Source of the DNA: Ectobius pallidus
Taxonomy: Eukaryota; Arthropoda; Insecta; Blattodea; Ectobiidae
Assembly (NCBI GenBank): GCA_964059195.1
Contig: CAXKWD010000003.1
Location: 19,760,606-19,824,605, forward strand
Length of the DNA stretch: 64,000 nucleotides
Direction of reading: 5' to 3'
Both the position numbers and the translations under genes were made by a program. Below the pieces are notes generated by a model that saw only the letters and a program-made list of their open reading frames with translations, had not been told where the DNA came from and ran no database searches. Position 1 is the first letter of the stretch, and every line of letters begins with the position of its first letter. Of this stretch, positions 1-10,900 are shown one piece after another.

Positions 1-345
1 CAGGACCAGGATAACCCATTGTACTGTTTTCTTCGTTCTCCTTGCTCTACCAAATATTCTTTTCAAATATTGATGTATTATGAAAGCATTTTAACTCCCT
101 TTTTGAAGTGCTTAGATTTTATCAATAAAACAGGTATATATTGATAAGGAATATAACAAAATATTAATACTGATAATAATAATTATTCATCATAACATAC
201 AACCCGATAGCGAAAAAACTATTACATATGGATCTTAAACATGGAGATTTAATCACAATTTAAAGTCAAAATTTCTTATCAATGGAAATGGACATTTACG
301 GCGGTTAGAAAGACATTCGGGTTAGAAAAAATAAGAAATACAGTT
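1..345. repeat. Partial direct repeat of the 1478-2535 IR 3' flank
   Basis: This stretch repeats, with scattered differences, the sequence at about 1478-1660 and 2373-2535 (shared landmarks: cccattgtactg, aaatattgatgtattatg, gttagaaagacatt). The second copy is interrupted by the insertion at 1663-2364. An inverted relative lies at about 54890-55020 in the 3' flank of IR-E. I see no gene here. It is outer flank of the receptor unit duplicated in tandem. Confidence 0.6.
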
Positions 346-677
346 ATAAAAGGAGCTTCCTGTATTGCAACGTCCATAGCCGTATATGAACACTGTAAAA
401 CAATATTTTGGCATGAGAACTGATTTACATTTGAATAATTCTTTCTATAATATGACCATAAAATAGATATCAAATTATTCATTACTCTGGTACCGGTCAC
501 CCGTTTTGGTCCAAAATCAATAGGCTTCTTTCTGTGGACGTTATAATTGTGTATACCAAGTATCATGAAAATCCTATTAAACATAATTGAGTTTTCGCAC
601 GTACAGACACGGACATAAAGACATACAGACGGACACACATTTTTCCATCCCACCATTTTAAGTACCATTCTGGCACT
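346..677 (+). mobile_element. Family-A short transposon-like element, 5'-truncated
   Basis: This is the right part of an abundant ~0.5 kb repeat, called family A here. Landmarks are ccgtatatgaacactgtaaa, tgagaactgatttacat, tcaataggcttctt, a run of gacagac-type repeats, and the terminal ccattctggcact. Antisense ORFs in it are not coding. The left end is missing and replaced by the flank repeat. Confidence 0.6.
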
Positions 678-707
678 TATTAAATTCAGGTAAACTGATA
701 CAACAAA

Positions 708-1219
708 GTGCCAGATTACCTTTCTTTAATCAGTTATAACTGCAATTATCACAAGCAGAAAATAAGTTATTTTTGTAATCGATTTCCGAGTTAAGCTGCA
801 GTTCGATTCATTAAGCAGGGTTTACAGAAGAACAAAGGTCTAAAGTTTGATAAAAATATAGGAAGGAATATGTGGATAGTGTTGTTTGTCAAAAATAACT
901 GTTTTGCAACTTCCAAAGCCGTATATGAACATTGTTAAAATACTATGTAGTCATGAGAACTGATTTGCATGTAATAAATTCATTCTAATATATTACCATA
1001 AAATAGGCACTAAATTGGTCATTACTCCGCTACCACTCAACTGGATTGGTCCTATATCAATAGGCTTCTTCCCATGGACGATACAATTGCGTATGCCAAA
1101 TTTCATGAAAATCCAATAAAGCATATTTGAGTTATCGCGCATACAGACAGACTCGCAGACAGACGGACGGACATTTTCCCGTCCAGAACTCAATCTCAGA
1201 AAAAAACCATTCTGGCACT
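708..1219 (+). mobile_element. Family-A element, near full length
   Basis: The element runs from agtgccagatt to tctggcact, so short inverted termini (AGTGCCAGA / TCTGGCACT) bound about 510 bp with no coding capacity. The same architecture is seen at 43171-43670. This suggests a non-autonomous DNA transposon (MITE-like), although I could not define a convincing target-site duplication. Confidence 0.6.
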
Positions 1220-1662
1220 TAATAAGTATTCCAAAGCTTCAATTTCATACCTAAATCTATATTTCTGTCTCGGTTATGTGGAATAGCAAACAAAACGTAA
1301 TTGTCATTGAGTCGATAAAACTACTACCACTTCTCTATCGACTTCTCATTATTTTCTAACATACCATAATGACGGTGTTTTTTAGTTCATAGGAAATAAA
1401 GTATGCTCAGGCAATTTTCAGACCTAGGACCATCATGGAGGGAAATAGTTTTCTTTATTGCGAAATGCGAAATTTCCCAACCCATTGTACTGTTTCCTTT
1501 GTTCTTCTTGCTCTACCAAATATTCTTTTTTTAAATATTGATGTATTATGAAAGCATTTTAACCGCTATTTTGAAGTGCTTAGATTTTATCGATAAATCA
1601 GTTAATATTGAAGTAACTATAGTTTGATAATGATTATAACAAAATATTAATACTGATAACTA

Positions 1663-2364
1663 GACTTCGGACATTTAGGTCGCTAAAAATGCCGTTTTAG
1701 GTACCTAAAATAGGCTGTAAAAACTGGAAAATAGGTTCTAAAAATCGTAAAATAGTCTCTTATAAAATCGTTAAATTCCCAATTTTCAGGAATATCTCAG
1801 TTACAATGCAGATTATTATATTTATTGAATTCACCATTAATCAATAATCATGATAAAACACAGATACACAGAGTTATATAGACCTATTATTAGGGCCTTT
1901 ATTACTACCATAACAAATAAAACCTAAACCCTGCTCCCAGAAGCTACGCACGCTAGGATATTCAACCCCTTGTATCCCTCAGTAATTTAGAGAACTACTT
2001 TTTTTAACTGGATGTGGGAATTGTAAGAAAAATACTACATTTTCTTGGTAATTCCAAAGAATTTTTCTCCTGAAGACGAAACATTCCTTACTATTTAACC
2101 ATGTCACAAATGTGTCATGTACGGCACATTCCGAGCTAAAAATTTAGTACGAACTGAAAATAAACGCTAGAATTTATAACAAAAAGTAACTTATTTTGAA
2201 ATTTAGAGGAAAAAACGAGCAAAAAGGCAATATTAGGCTCTAACGTAAAAATAGGCTGTTTTAGGTCCTATAAAAGTATCAGTTTTAGGCATACTCACTT
2301 ATGAAACATGCATATACAAGTTTTCGTCCATATATCACTTAAGGATTAAAATAGGTTTTTACCT
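1663..2364. mobile_element. Insertion of about 700 bp with 8-bp target-site duplication GATAACTA
   Basis: GATAACTA flanks the insert at 1655-1662 and 2365-2372. The related sequence at 141-200 lacks the insert. The interior is rich in repeats of a taggtcctaaaa/aaaataggc type. No clear terminal inverted repeat is visible, so the class is uncertain; the 8-bp duplication suggests hAT. The left breakpoint of the 13.4 kb tandem duplication (about 1959) lies inside this insert, so the second copy (15391 to about 15796) has only its right half. Confidence 0.5.
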
Positions 2365-3649
2365 GATAACTATAGTAACATAGACCTACAAGTTAATAGT
2401 AAAAAGAACTGTTACATATGGAGCTAAAGCATGGAAATTTAATAAATATTTAAAATCAAAATTGATATCAAAGGAAATAGATTTTTATGGCTGTTAGAAA
2501 GACATTCTAATTAGAAAAAATAAGAAATACTGTTGTTTGAGAAAATTAACAGCCTACCAAGAATTCTGCTTTACACATTGCAAAATACGAAATGATACTA
2601 AACTAATATTGATAGTTCTCCTTCGATCAGTTTGCCATAAAATTGTTTGATTTATTAATAGGGTTAGGTCAGGGAAATGACCATTGTGTTGATATGCTAA
2701 ACTGGTGGTATATTTATTTTTAATAATGTAATAATAATTGTATAATCTATTTACATTGAGGGAAAATAACCAAACAAGGAAACAAGTATATAACAATCTG
2801 TTAAAATAGATCAACCAACAGATAAAAGAAATATTGATTATTTTTTATTTATTAAGTTTACTAAAATAAACTACTTACATAGTGGACTCTTTGACAATCA
2901 AGTAAATAACAACATTAAGAACAACTACAAAATAACACTGAAATCAATTAATTAAAACAACAAATCTCAATTACAATAATTACAAGTGTAAAGTTAACAA
3001 ACAAAAGAACAATAATTACATTGGTTGTTGACTTTATGATTGCATTCTACGAGTATAAACTTTCAAAATATTTGTATAACTTTCTGTTCTGGATTGAAAT
3101 AGATCTGTATCAAATTCATTACATAGATTATTGCGCATGATTCATAATCTTGAAAGGGGAGAGTTTCTGTATATTTTTCGTGCATAATAAATAAACTGTC
3201 TTAGTACTTCTACAGTTTATAGGAGGAGAATACAGATGTAACATATATTAACAACAGTTCACCAGCATGGACTAATATATACACAAATTTTAAACCATTG
3301 ACTTTTCCACTAACAACTAGTGCATCAGTGTTGAAAATTGATATAATATTGCATAACTTCCAACTTAGGTAGTAAATAAAACAAAACTGTAGATATAATA
3401 TTTCACACTGGCATCATCAGAGTATCTAATGCTTGTGTTAGAGAGCAAAATACTGTTGATCAACTCTGAGTACAATAGCTACAAAGGGTGGATACCAAAA
3501 CAGATTCAACTTATAGTATACATTATGTAATTAGTGTAAATCAATTCAGTTTTATATTCTCAAGCTCATTTCTCGGTTTAACAATGACACAATCAAAACA
3601 AGATTTTAACTTTTCTTATTTGGAACAGTAGTTATCCTTCAACCCAAGG

Positions 3650-4085
3650 ATGTTCTGACTCGCCACAAAATTCCATATTCAGCAACTTCTTCTGTTACCT
3701 CTCACGTGCTCATACTTCATTCGTCTATTGTTCCCACGGTATGCCTGTTTTCTCTGCAGTTCCTGTCATCTTTGGTATTCTGTCATTCTTATTCTTGTCA
3801 CATGTTCAAACTACAATAATTCCAATACTTCAGTTATTTACATAATTTGTCCCACCTCCGTTATTTTTTTTATTTTACAATAATTCCAATATTTTAATTA
3901 TTTATATAATTATCCACCTCCGTTATTTGTTATAATCCTTTAATTCACAACATTCTCCTTACTTGATATTATTCTCTTTGCTCCCCTCCAGATGTCCGTT
4001 TCAATAGTCAATAACTTGTTTGCTGTCTTCCTAATGCCCATGTCCCTGCTTCATATAACATAATTCTTGTACCAGTGACATACAC
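3650..4085 (-). mobile_element. Decayed LINE reverse-transcriptase C-terminal relic
   Basis: The minus strand reads, with stops and shifts, like the region downstream of the RT core in RTE-like LINEs (a KLLTIETDI-type stretch after a degraded YGAETWTL-type motif). Paralogous relics lie at 17085-17515 (-), 52770-53120 (+) and 62915-63250 (+), always on the coding strand of the adjacent receptor, so the insertion predates the array's duplication. It has no coding capacity now. Confidence 0.5.
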
Positions 4086-4254
4086 GCACACACATATAAA
4101 TACATGTATATATGTATATAGGCTATATATATATGCTACATTATAATTATATATATTGACACACTTTCAAAGTATATATTTTAGTGTAAGAGTAATTCCT
4201 TTATTCATTTTTAAATGTTCTAATTTTTATTTTTTATTTTAACATTATTACATG

Positions 4255-4373
4255 AATACATAGATAATATATAAGGCCCTGAAACCCCGAAAGAGCAGGA
4301 GCTCATGTTCGGGAGAGATCATGCTTATATTTACATGTTTTAAATTATTTAAATATAATCTTAGCCTAAACTT

Positions 4374-4419
<46 letters not shown>

Positions 4420-4610
4420 ATATTATACATAATATTTGTCATACTTCTCCAGATTATGTATTTTTTAAGTAATTATTTAGTATAAGTTTTTCTAATATAT
4501 TGAACAGAACCACCCCTGAACACAAGTCTGCTTCTTCGGGTGGTGTATCAACTTTTGTATGTATTTTTCGTGTAATTTGGAACAATAAATTGTAATTGTA
4601 ATTGTAATTT
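4255..4610 (+). mobile_element. LINE 3'-UTR-like fragment with (ATTGTA)n tail
   Basis: A stretch with cttcgggtggtgtatcaac and then aacaataaattgtaattgta ends in an ATTGTA simple-repeat tail. This is typical of the 3' ends of CR1/Jockey-type LINEs. An AT microsatellite interrupts it. The paralogue is at about 17700-18035. No protein-coding part is visible. Confidence 0.4.
4377..4413. repeat. (AT)n microsatellite
   Basis: An uninterrupted AT dinucleotide run. It is much shorter in the paralogous position of the second unit (about 17815-17832), so it is length-variable. Confidence 0.95.
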
Positions 4611-5380
4611 ATACTATTTTATTTAAAATGTTATTATTCCAATTAATTTAATTTACGATACGACAGAGTGTTTGGTTTAGTCATTTTTGTATAATATTCC
4701 TTACTTTTTACTATAATGCAAAATGATTTACCAGTAACTCTGTAGACTTTATGCCAATTGAGCGTATGGAAAGGTGTTTCTGACGCCATGTTTTAAGTAC
4801 ATGCGAAAATGCCAGCGCATGCAAACTTCAATAGCTCGTTTTCTCAATTTCAATTTACATGTTAATTAGTCGAATTCATAAATTATATCTTCTCTCACAA
4901 AAGTAGAGGTACTTTAATATTTATATGATTGAAAAATTGTTTCATGACCAAAAAGTATGTTTCATGTTTTGAAGTATTTTGTTTTGATTAATATAAAGGT
5001 TTCCTTCTATGGCCACGAAACAGAAAACTAAACATTCAATTTAGTGACAGTAGGCCTACTAAATAAAGTCAATTAAATTTAATAAGAAACAAATTGATAT
5101 ATTAGACTGAAAGTTGGAAGTGTTATTTTTATTTGCATTATTAAGTGTGTTAAATTTCATGTTTATAGCCGAAATAGGCTAGTTTTATTTACGTTTTACA
5201 CTAACTTTTTCTACCGACTTCCAAAATTAATCTCAAATATTAGCTATTGAGCTCATCTAATTTCTTCATGTTCTATCTCCAACTTTGCGGCATCACCCTT
5301 TTTCAAGATAAGAGGAATTCCCAAATTATGTACATATTTGGATCATTTGGTAGGCCTATTTGTCATTAGCAGGGAACATA

Positions 5381-7444
5381 TTAATACCAATTCGAAATCC
5401 TTACAAACCTGGTGAAGATTCTTCTATAATAAACACATAATTCCACGACAAACAAAACCAAGCTTAGTGCCAAACCCATTAAACAGAAGTAAATAGGCGA
5501 CTGAAGATGTGTTAATGACATCGGCACATATTCTTCTTCCATCAAATCATATTGCGCAGCGTACTTCATCAATTCGAGATCATGTCTGTACTCAAAAACT
5601 TTCCCGGCCATGCCCCCTTCAACCATTCCAGTCATGAATTTTTTTAGTTTGTCCTCCAAAAGTTCGTCGGAAGGGAAGTACACACCAACATGTCTATGAA
5701 AAATAGTTTCTCTGAACTGGTGTAGTTGTTTCAGATTATATTTGCAATCCTCTGCGATGTACTTGTGCCAAAAAACACGATAAAACTCATACTGTGCCCT
5801 TGTAGAAAACAGAGCAGTCCTCGGTACTAAGACTGCAAAATAGAAAGCTTCCATAAGTTCTACGAGATAGAAAGAACGATATCTAGTATGAGATCCGTGT
5901 TCGTCAATGAACTTTTCAAAAAGCTCTGCATCATAAAAAGACAAATTGAAATCACCAAGTTCTTCGAATTTGTCAACCTGATGTAGAAATCCAGGTTCGA
6001 ATAGGTATGTGGTAACGTAAGCTTGGAAAACAGTAGTCACACCAATACAATATATGACCCAGCTTGCAAACAATATACTTAGAAGTGTTGTTCGAGGCTT
6101 TTTGTTTACCCCGACGCCTAACATCACAGCCCATGAGTCGGCCAAACAGTGCATGGTATCATTGTATCCCCCATGGTCCTTGCTGAGAGTAAATGAGGAC
6201 AGTAGCTTAAACCCTAGGCCTACAACAAAAATTGACATAAATATCATGGCCCACACCGATGTGGTGAAAACCCTGGACATGCTCTTCCATCGAGGGTATT
6301 TCTCTGCTAACGGCACAAAGAATGTATATTCTTCTGTGTAAAAATATATTGCTTTTTCAGGTCTGAGGTAGGCTTGCGCGATTTTCGTGTCACCCAACAA
6401 AATAGCCTTTGTCTTTTCCTCTCTCTTATTCAAAGTAGGAGGCGAATAAAAACTCATCATTCCCATATAACGGCTGAGATTTTCTTCGATATCGGCGATT
6501 AGAGGACGTTCCCAAGGTACTTCATCTGCTTGTGTTGCAACTACAGAAGCATCGTAGTATAAATAACAACCCGATAAATCCATAGATAGATCAATACCCT
6601 GTTTTATAACGCCGGCACTATTCTTTCTTATAAATGTTGCAATTTGTGGTCTTTTATGTACGTAACGACAAGTGTATAGAATATGCATTTTCTGAAATCG
6701 TCCACACACACCTGAAGGTCGCTGATAAGGACTCCATGAATATGCTTTAACTACTTCCTTGTCACGATAGATTGCAATGATATGTTGTATACTATAATAT
6801 TCTTCCATGATTTTAATCGCAAATTCCAAGACATCCCTAGATACAGGATATCCCGTGAACAGAAGAATGTGTAGTGCTTTTAAGTTGGTGTATCTAAATT
6901 CTTTCAGTGCTTCAAATTGCAGGATTATAGTCTCCTCTATATGCGAATACATCCCATTTGTAGCCACCCCATCTATGTTTAAGACCAGAATATAGGCGTC
7001 GTAGTTGGCGTATTGTAAAAGATTAAATTTCAACGGTACTGGTGTCATCAAAAGCAGCCACCTGTTGAGATAATGCCATTTCTCAACTAGTTTATTTAAG
7101 TCGTCGTCTCTTTTAGCTAAAACTTTGTAGACAAACTGATTGTCTTCATACGTGTTTGATGTCCAGTTGCTAACAGTTACGAGATGTAAAACAACATCCT
7201 TATGCCATTTAACAGAACATTTGAAAGGGTTGTCAAATGGAACACGAATGTATTTACTATAGGGATATACAGACATTAAATTGTAATTAGAATTAATTTT
7301 AATAGGCGATTCGAAGATGAGAACGGTTTTCCCTGCAGGGATTAGTCGTCCCATGATTTCTGAAGTGCAGTCAGTTATCAAGTTGTCGCTCATCTCAAGT
7401 GGAATTTTCCCCATGGCTCTTGCTCCTAGCACCCACACCAGTAA
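5381..7444 (-). CDS. IR-A: divergent ionotropic receptor, exon 2 (687 codons)
   Basis: This is the main exon of a variant ionotropic glutamate-receptor-like chemoreceptor, expected in the dendritic membrane of sensory neurons as a ligand-gated cation channel subunit. In the joined 698-residue model, S1 holds the conserved WSPYQRPSG and TEEYTFFVPLAEKYPRW stretches. TM1 is at about 408-428 (VWAMIFMSIFVVGLGF), the pore loop at 444-458 (LADSWAVMLGVGVNK), TM2 at 461-492 (ending QAYVTTYLFEP) and TM3 at 659-684, with a C-tail of about 14 residues. I cannot identify the canonical glutamate-binding Arg/Thr/Asp set, as in most divergent IRs. The frame stays open upstream of 7444 only by reading into intron and MITE from a GTG at 7495. 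The conserved acceptor (minus strand, ending at 7445) sets the exon start. The stop is at 5381. IR-B is its closest positional paralogue. No AATAAA follows at the place used by C, D and E. Confidence 0.92.
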   Translation of the reverse strand, partial: LLVWVLGARAMGKIPLEMSDNLITDCTSEIMGRLIPAGKTVLIFESPIKINSNYNLMSVYPYSKYIRVPFDNPFKCSVKWHKDVVLHLVTVSNWTSNTYEDNQFVYKVLAKRDDDLNKLVEKWHYLNRWLLLMTPVPLKFNLLQYANYDAYILVLNIDGVATNGMYSHIEETIILQFEALKEFRYTNLKALHILLFTGYPVSRDVLEFAIKIMEEYYSIQHIIAIYRDKEVVKAYSWSPYQRPSGVCGRFQKMHILYTCRYVHKRPQIATFIRKNSAGVIKQGIDLSMDLSGCYLYYDASVVATQADEVPWERPLIADIEENLSRYMGMMSFYSPPTLNKREEKTKAILLGDTKIAQAYLRPEKAIYFYTEEYTFFVPLAEKYPRWKSMSRVFTTSVWAMIFMSIFVVGLGFKLLSSFTLSKDHGGYNDTMHCLADSWAVMLGVGVNKKPRTTLLSILFASWVIYCIGVTTVFQAYVTTYLFEPGFLHQVDKFEELGDFNLSFYDAELFEKFIDEHGSHTRYRSFYLVELMEAFYFAVLVPRTALFSTRAQYEFYRVFWHKYIAEDCKYNLKQLHQFRETIFHRHVGVYFPSDELLEDKLKKFMTGMVEGGMAGKVFEYRHDLELMKYAAQYDLMEEEYVPMSLTHLQSPIYFCLMGLALSLVLFVVELCVYYRRIFTRFVRISNWY

Positions 7445-7471
7445 CTGAAAACGAAGGCAAAAATAACTATT

Positions 7472-7661
7472 GGAGAAAAGGTAGAACGGTCTCACTCGAG
7501 TTTTCCTTCCACTGAATCATAAAAGACCCTTGCAGCAAACATAATTTGTCACAACTATAAACAACCAAATTATATTTCATTATAAAATAAAATACCCTTG
7601 CACCAAAAATCATATTTCACAATTATAGGAGTGGGAGTGAAAACTCGGGTGAGACCGATTC
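7472..7661. mobile_element. MITE (right end truncated) beside the IR-A splice acceptor
   Basis: It is homologous to the complete 202-bp MITE at 20886-21087, whose inverted termini share GGNNAAAAGGTAGA and run inward for about 45 bp. Here the left 8-bp flank TAACTATT (7464-7471) is present, but the right end is lost in a deletion that jumps to the catagttccacc sequence. It sits within about 30 bp of the exon-2 acceptor of IR-A and supplies the spurious upstream open frame. Confidence 0.75.
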
Positions 7662-7739
7662 ATAGTTCCACCAGAAGAAGTATGCCAATTAAAATAAAAC
7701 CAACCACTGGATGGCTCAATAATTAAAACCAAAACTCGA

Positions 7740-8540
7740 TACAAGAGTATTTAACCAATGACACGGATGATTTATATATAGATGGAAAGAAGATTAAAAA
7801 AGTGCAAGATTTTTGCTATTTGGGATCCATACTTGAATTAGACGGAACATCAAATAAAGAAATACAGAAAAGGATCACTAACGGGAGAAAAGTTATAGGA
7901 ATGCTAAATTCGATATTGTGGAATAAAAATATAATTAACAAAAGTAAAACAATTTTTAAAACAATTTTCCAAAGTATATGGGGCAGAGTATAGTGCAGAG
8001 ACATGGACAGTAAATCCAGATAATAACAGAGAATTAAGTGCTACAGAAATGGATTTTTGGAGAAGAGCTGCAAGAAAATCAAGAATAGAAAGAATTCGAA
8101 ATTCAGAAATAAGGAAGATAATGAAAGCAGAGGAAACAATTTTAACAACAAAAGACACAAAAAAGACTAAATTGGTATGGACATCTAGAAAGAATGCCGG
8201 AGAATAGGATACCAAAAGCTATAATGAATTGGCAACCAGAGGGGTGAAGGAAAAAGGGAAGACCTGCTAGAAAATGGGATCATTGCGTTCGAGACTCCAT
8301 ACAAAATTTTCAGTTAAATTCAGAAGATGCAATGGACAGGGATAAGTGGTACCATGCAACACATTGAACATACTTTGGAAATATGTTAATTTTATTAAAA
8401 TATGTAAAAATTTGGGTAAATTGTAATTTAAAATTTGGTTAGAAATTACTGAACTTTTATACAAATGTTATTGTAATAGAGTTGTTGTGTTGGTGGAGTT
8501 TAACCTCAGAAATGAGGAAATCGCTCAATAAATAATAATA
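7740..8540 (+). mobile_element. LINE relic (RTE-like RT C-terminal region) with (AAT)n tail, in IR-A intron 1
   Basis: The plus strand encodes a broken QDFCYLGSILELDG...EIQKRI...GMLNSILW segment, then a TEMDFWRRAARKSRI-like segment, then RIPKA..NWQPEG and GRPARKW in shifted frames. This is the conserved region after the RT domain in RTE-like LINEs. It ends in an AAT-rich tail near 8525-8540. A 13-nt loss removes the VLY part that is intact in the second copy (21395-22200). It is a pseudogenised element, antisense to the receptor. Confidence 0.7.
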
Positions 8541-9914
8541 ATGATAAAATTTTTATTTTATTTTATTTTTTATTATTTATTACATTAGGCCTACATTACG
8601 TACATTAATTCACATTTAGTACAAGTAAAAACAAATATAACCAAGAGAATATAGTATTTCTAATTTACCATTTAAAATGTAATGTATGGCCCTATATGAG
8701 CAACGCTCGTGTTTAGGGGGTATAGTAGATTAAATATAAATCTAGTTATATATCAATGCACAGTACACTACAAAAGAAAAATTATAAATGTATGAGTACA
8801 ATGTATACCAAAAATAATTTTGCTGCATTAACCAGTGGTTTATATAGAATTTACAACAACAAAATGAATAGAATAAATTGGGTTGAAACACTGAAAGACC
8901 AAAAAAAATTAAAGTTGTGCTATTAATATTATATAATCATTATATTTTCCTTTTTAAAATGTTCAAGATTGGAATTTACCTATTCAGGGTGTTCAACAAT
9001 ATACTTGTTATACAATTTCAAACCATAGTTTTGACCATGTAAGTGCCCCTTGGTCGTCTTACATTTTGATTCAGCGAAACGAAAAATTTTGTTTCTTCTT
9101 GTGTTTTGATAATGATTGTAGGAAATAAATTTAGATGTTCGATTTTCATAACATTGAATTCAACATATAATAGTTTTGATGGGTAACCAATAGGTTTATT
9201 TAAGCAAATTTTTATTATTCTCTTTTTAAGTAAAATTAATTTTGTACAAATGGTCTTAGAAACGCTACCCCAACCAACAATTCCATTAATTTCTAAAACC
9301 TTTACGAAAACACTATCACCGAATCCTCAGTGACTCACAACGAAGAGGGCACAGGAGGGTGATATAGTACACATTTACACCTTAAATAGTACATTGCTGA
9401 ATGCATCCAATTTAAATATGAATATATGAATTTATTTATACAATTTATGTATGAATAGCATAATATATACTACCATATATTTTAGGACAATAGGTAAACA
9501 TTTACAAGTCAGCTTCATCAGCTCCATAACATTATTGAAGAATATGTAACAGTATGTATGAAATTGTATACTTGAGTGCTATATATGTAAGTATTCAATT
9601 AATATTACACTATTTTAGAATGAAGGGCTAAGTATACATTGCATACATTGAACTTTTGGGTAAATTTTTTTGTGGTCAGGTGGACAATTCTCTTTATATT
9701 AAACATTTACCACAAACGGAAAAAGAATGAAATTTATCAAAACTGATTTACATTTGATAAATTCTTTCTAATATATTACCACATGATAGGCACTAGATTG
9801 GGCATTACTCTAGTATCGGTTAACCGATTTGGTTTAAAATCAATAGGCTTCTTCCCATCAAGTAATTAGGATACATTCACAAATAAACAAACAAGTGTAA
9901 AAATTAAAATTTAC
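8541..9914. other. Remainder of IR-A intron 1: no gene seen
   Basis: This is AT-rich intronic DNA. It includes a LINE 3'-UTR-like piece around 8570-8740 (acattaggcctacattacgt, then a gagcaacgctcg hairpin), a block at 9364-9832 that is duplicated twice in the IR-B unit, and a truncated family-A fragment at about 9735-9865. GTTTTGAC at 9028-9035 is the empty site for the MITE found at 22699-22994 in copy 2. Confidence 0.6.
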
Positions 9915-9947
9915 CTGAAATACGGTGGTAGTCTTCGTATTTGCCAT
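9915..9947 (-). CDS. IR-A: exon 1, 11-codon signal-peptide start (MANTKTTTVFQ)
   Basis: On the minus strand, ATG at 9947 opens 11 codons ending in CAG at 9915, followed at once by the donor gtaaat. Phase 0 joins to the LLVWVLGARAMG start of exon 2 and gives a hydrophobic signal-peptide-like N-terminus. The same 33-nt unit occurs once upstream of IR-C, D and F and twice upstream of IR-B, always on the coding strand. The intron would be 7445-9914 (2,470 bp). The call rests on conservation and splice grammar; no transcript evidence is available here. Confidence 0.78.
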
Positions 9948-10330
9948 GCCTTAACCTAGTTATATGTCTTGTCTGTGTGAAATAGCTAATACAATGACGC
10001 ATACAGCCGTTGTTTCTTATAGACAACGCACAATAGAGCTCAATATTGACCTAGTATAATTATTTTATATGCTGTGGTAGTGTTATTTACGAGGAGCTCG
10101 TATAATGTGCTGCATAGCGTCTAGAAAAAAAACATAGTCGCGGCTGGAAAATTAAGAAAATTATATTCATTGTGAAATCGTATCACTAACGTTCAACATT
10201 GAGCTAGCAACTGTTTCCTTTTCTCCTTATTCTAAAATATAACAATCGCTTTAATATAATAAATATTACGTAAACGTTCTATATATTTTAAATATTTAAC
10301 CACTATGCCAAGAAACAAATGTTGTACAAA
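9948..10330 (-). promoter_or_regulatory. Conserved 5' flank / probable promoter and 5' UTR of IR-A
   Basis: About 380 bp upstream of the exon-1 ATG is conserved at the equivalent place in IR-B (both first exons), IR-C and, partly, IR-D and IR-F. The strongest block is tatttcacacagacaagaca about 20-40 bp before the ATG (read on the gene strand), and another lies around tgcgttgtctataagaaac. Conservation beyond the coding exon suggests a promoter or 5' UTR, but shared descent alone could explain it. No definite TATA box was assigned. Confidence 0.5.
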
Positions 10331-10344
10331 TAAAACCAGAATGC

Positions 10345-10640
10345 TTTTGTTTAATCGGTGATAATTGCAATTATGATACGCAGAATACAAGTTATTTTTG
10401 TAATCGATCGACTCATTAAGCATGCTTTACCAGAAAACAAAGGTCTAGTTTGATAAGCATATGTGAAGAAGTATGTGGGTAGTGTTATTTGTCAAAGCTA
10501 ACTGTATTACACTTCCAAAGCCGTATATGAACAGTGTAAAACAATATCTTGTCATGAGAACTGAATTGCATTTCATAAATTCTGTCTATTATATTACCAT
10601 AAAATAGGCACTAAATTGAGCATTACTTATATTACCATAT
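10345..10640 (+). mobile_element. Family-A element (left part) upstream of the IR-A promoter
   Basis: It starts at cagaatgcttttgtttaatc and proceeds through gtaatcgatcgactcatta, gccgtatatgaacagtgtaa and ccataaaataggcacta, then stops before the tcaataggcttc part. Family-A elements occupy the same position and relative orientation upstream of the first exons of A, B, C, D and F, so this one was probably part of the ancestral unit. Confidence 0.6.
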
Positions 10641-10649
10641 TACCATAAA

Positions 10650-10900
10650 ATAGGCAGGAAAGAAGAGTAAAAATTTAAATACCATAGGTATTTTGGCGCC
10701 ATGTCCCTTCCAGTTTCCAGGACAAGTTTATTCCTGTTTATTCTACAGGAATTAGCAGCTAAAACTTCTGCCACGAGAGGCAGAAGTTCTTCGGCATCTC
10801 ATGTTGGTATTCTAGTTAGGGCTTGCATAACCGCTCGGTATATCTCTACTATAAAACCAGCTATGACCATAGCTGACCCAACCTTTTTATACCAAAGCTA
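10650..10900. other. Conserved segment of unknown origin next to mariner
   Basis: The paralogue at about 29335-29580 is nearly identical. There is a short plus-strand open frame from 10701 and a mostly open minus frame reading GFIVEIYRAVMQALTRIP with an internal stop. The inverted repeat acttctgcc/ggcagaagt is seen near 10765-10790. I do not recognise a family. It may be an old transposon fragment. Confidence 0.3.

Noticed and set aside
2554..2814. 86-codon minus frame conserved in both duplication copies (also 15987-16247)
   Set aside because: Conservation is explained by the recent segmental duplication. Composition is AT-driven, and the paralogous flanks of IR-E and IR-F do not keep the frame.
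6054..6341. Open frames antisense to the receptor exons (also at 6807, 19516, 20221, 34605, 35367, 45673, 46324, 49765, 50416, 60887)
   Set aside because: They mirror the conserved TM1/pore and S1 codons of the receptors and recur wherever the receptor does. No independent start context or family features.
5381..7444. Odorant or gustatory receptor (seven-TM) identity
   Set aside because: Only three C-terminal TM segments with a pore loop between the first two, plus a large ligand-binding ectodomain. This is ionotropic-receptor topology.
7493..7495. GTG start at 7495 (and 20909) giving a 704-residue receptor
   Set aside because: It lies inside a MITE and reads across a conserved splice acceptor. 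Paralogues lack the extension, and the 11-codon exon 1 explains the N-terminus.
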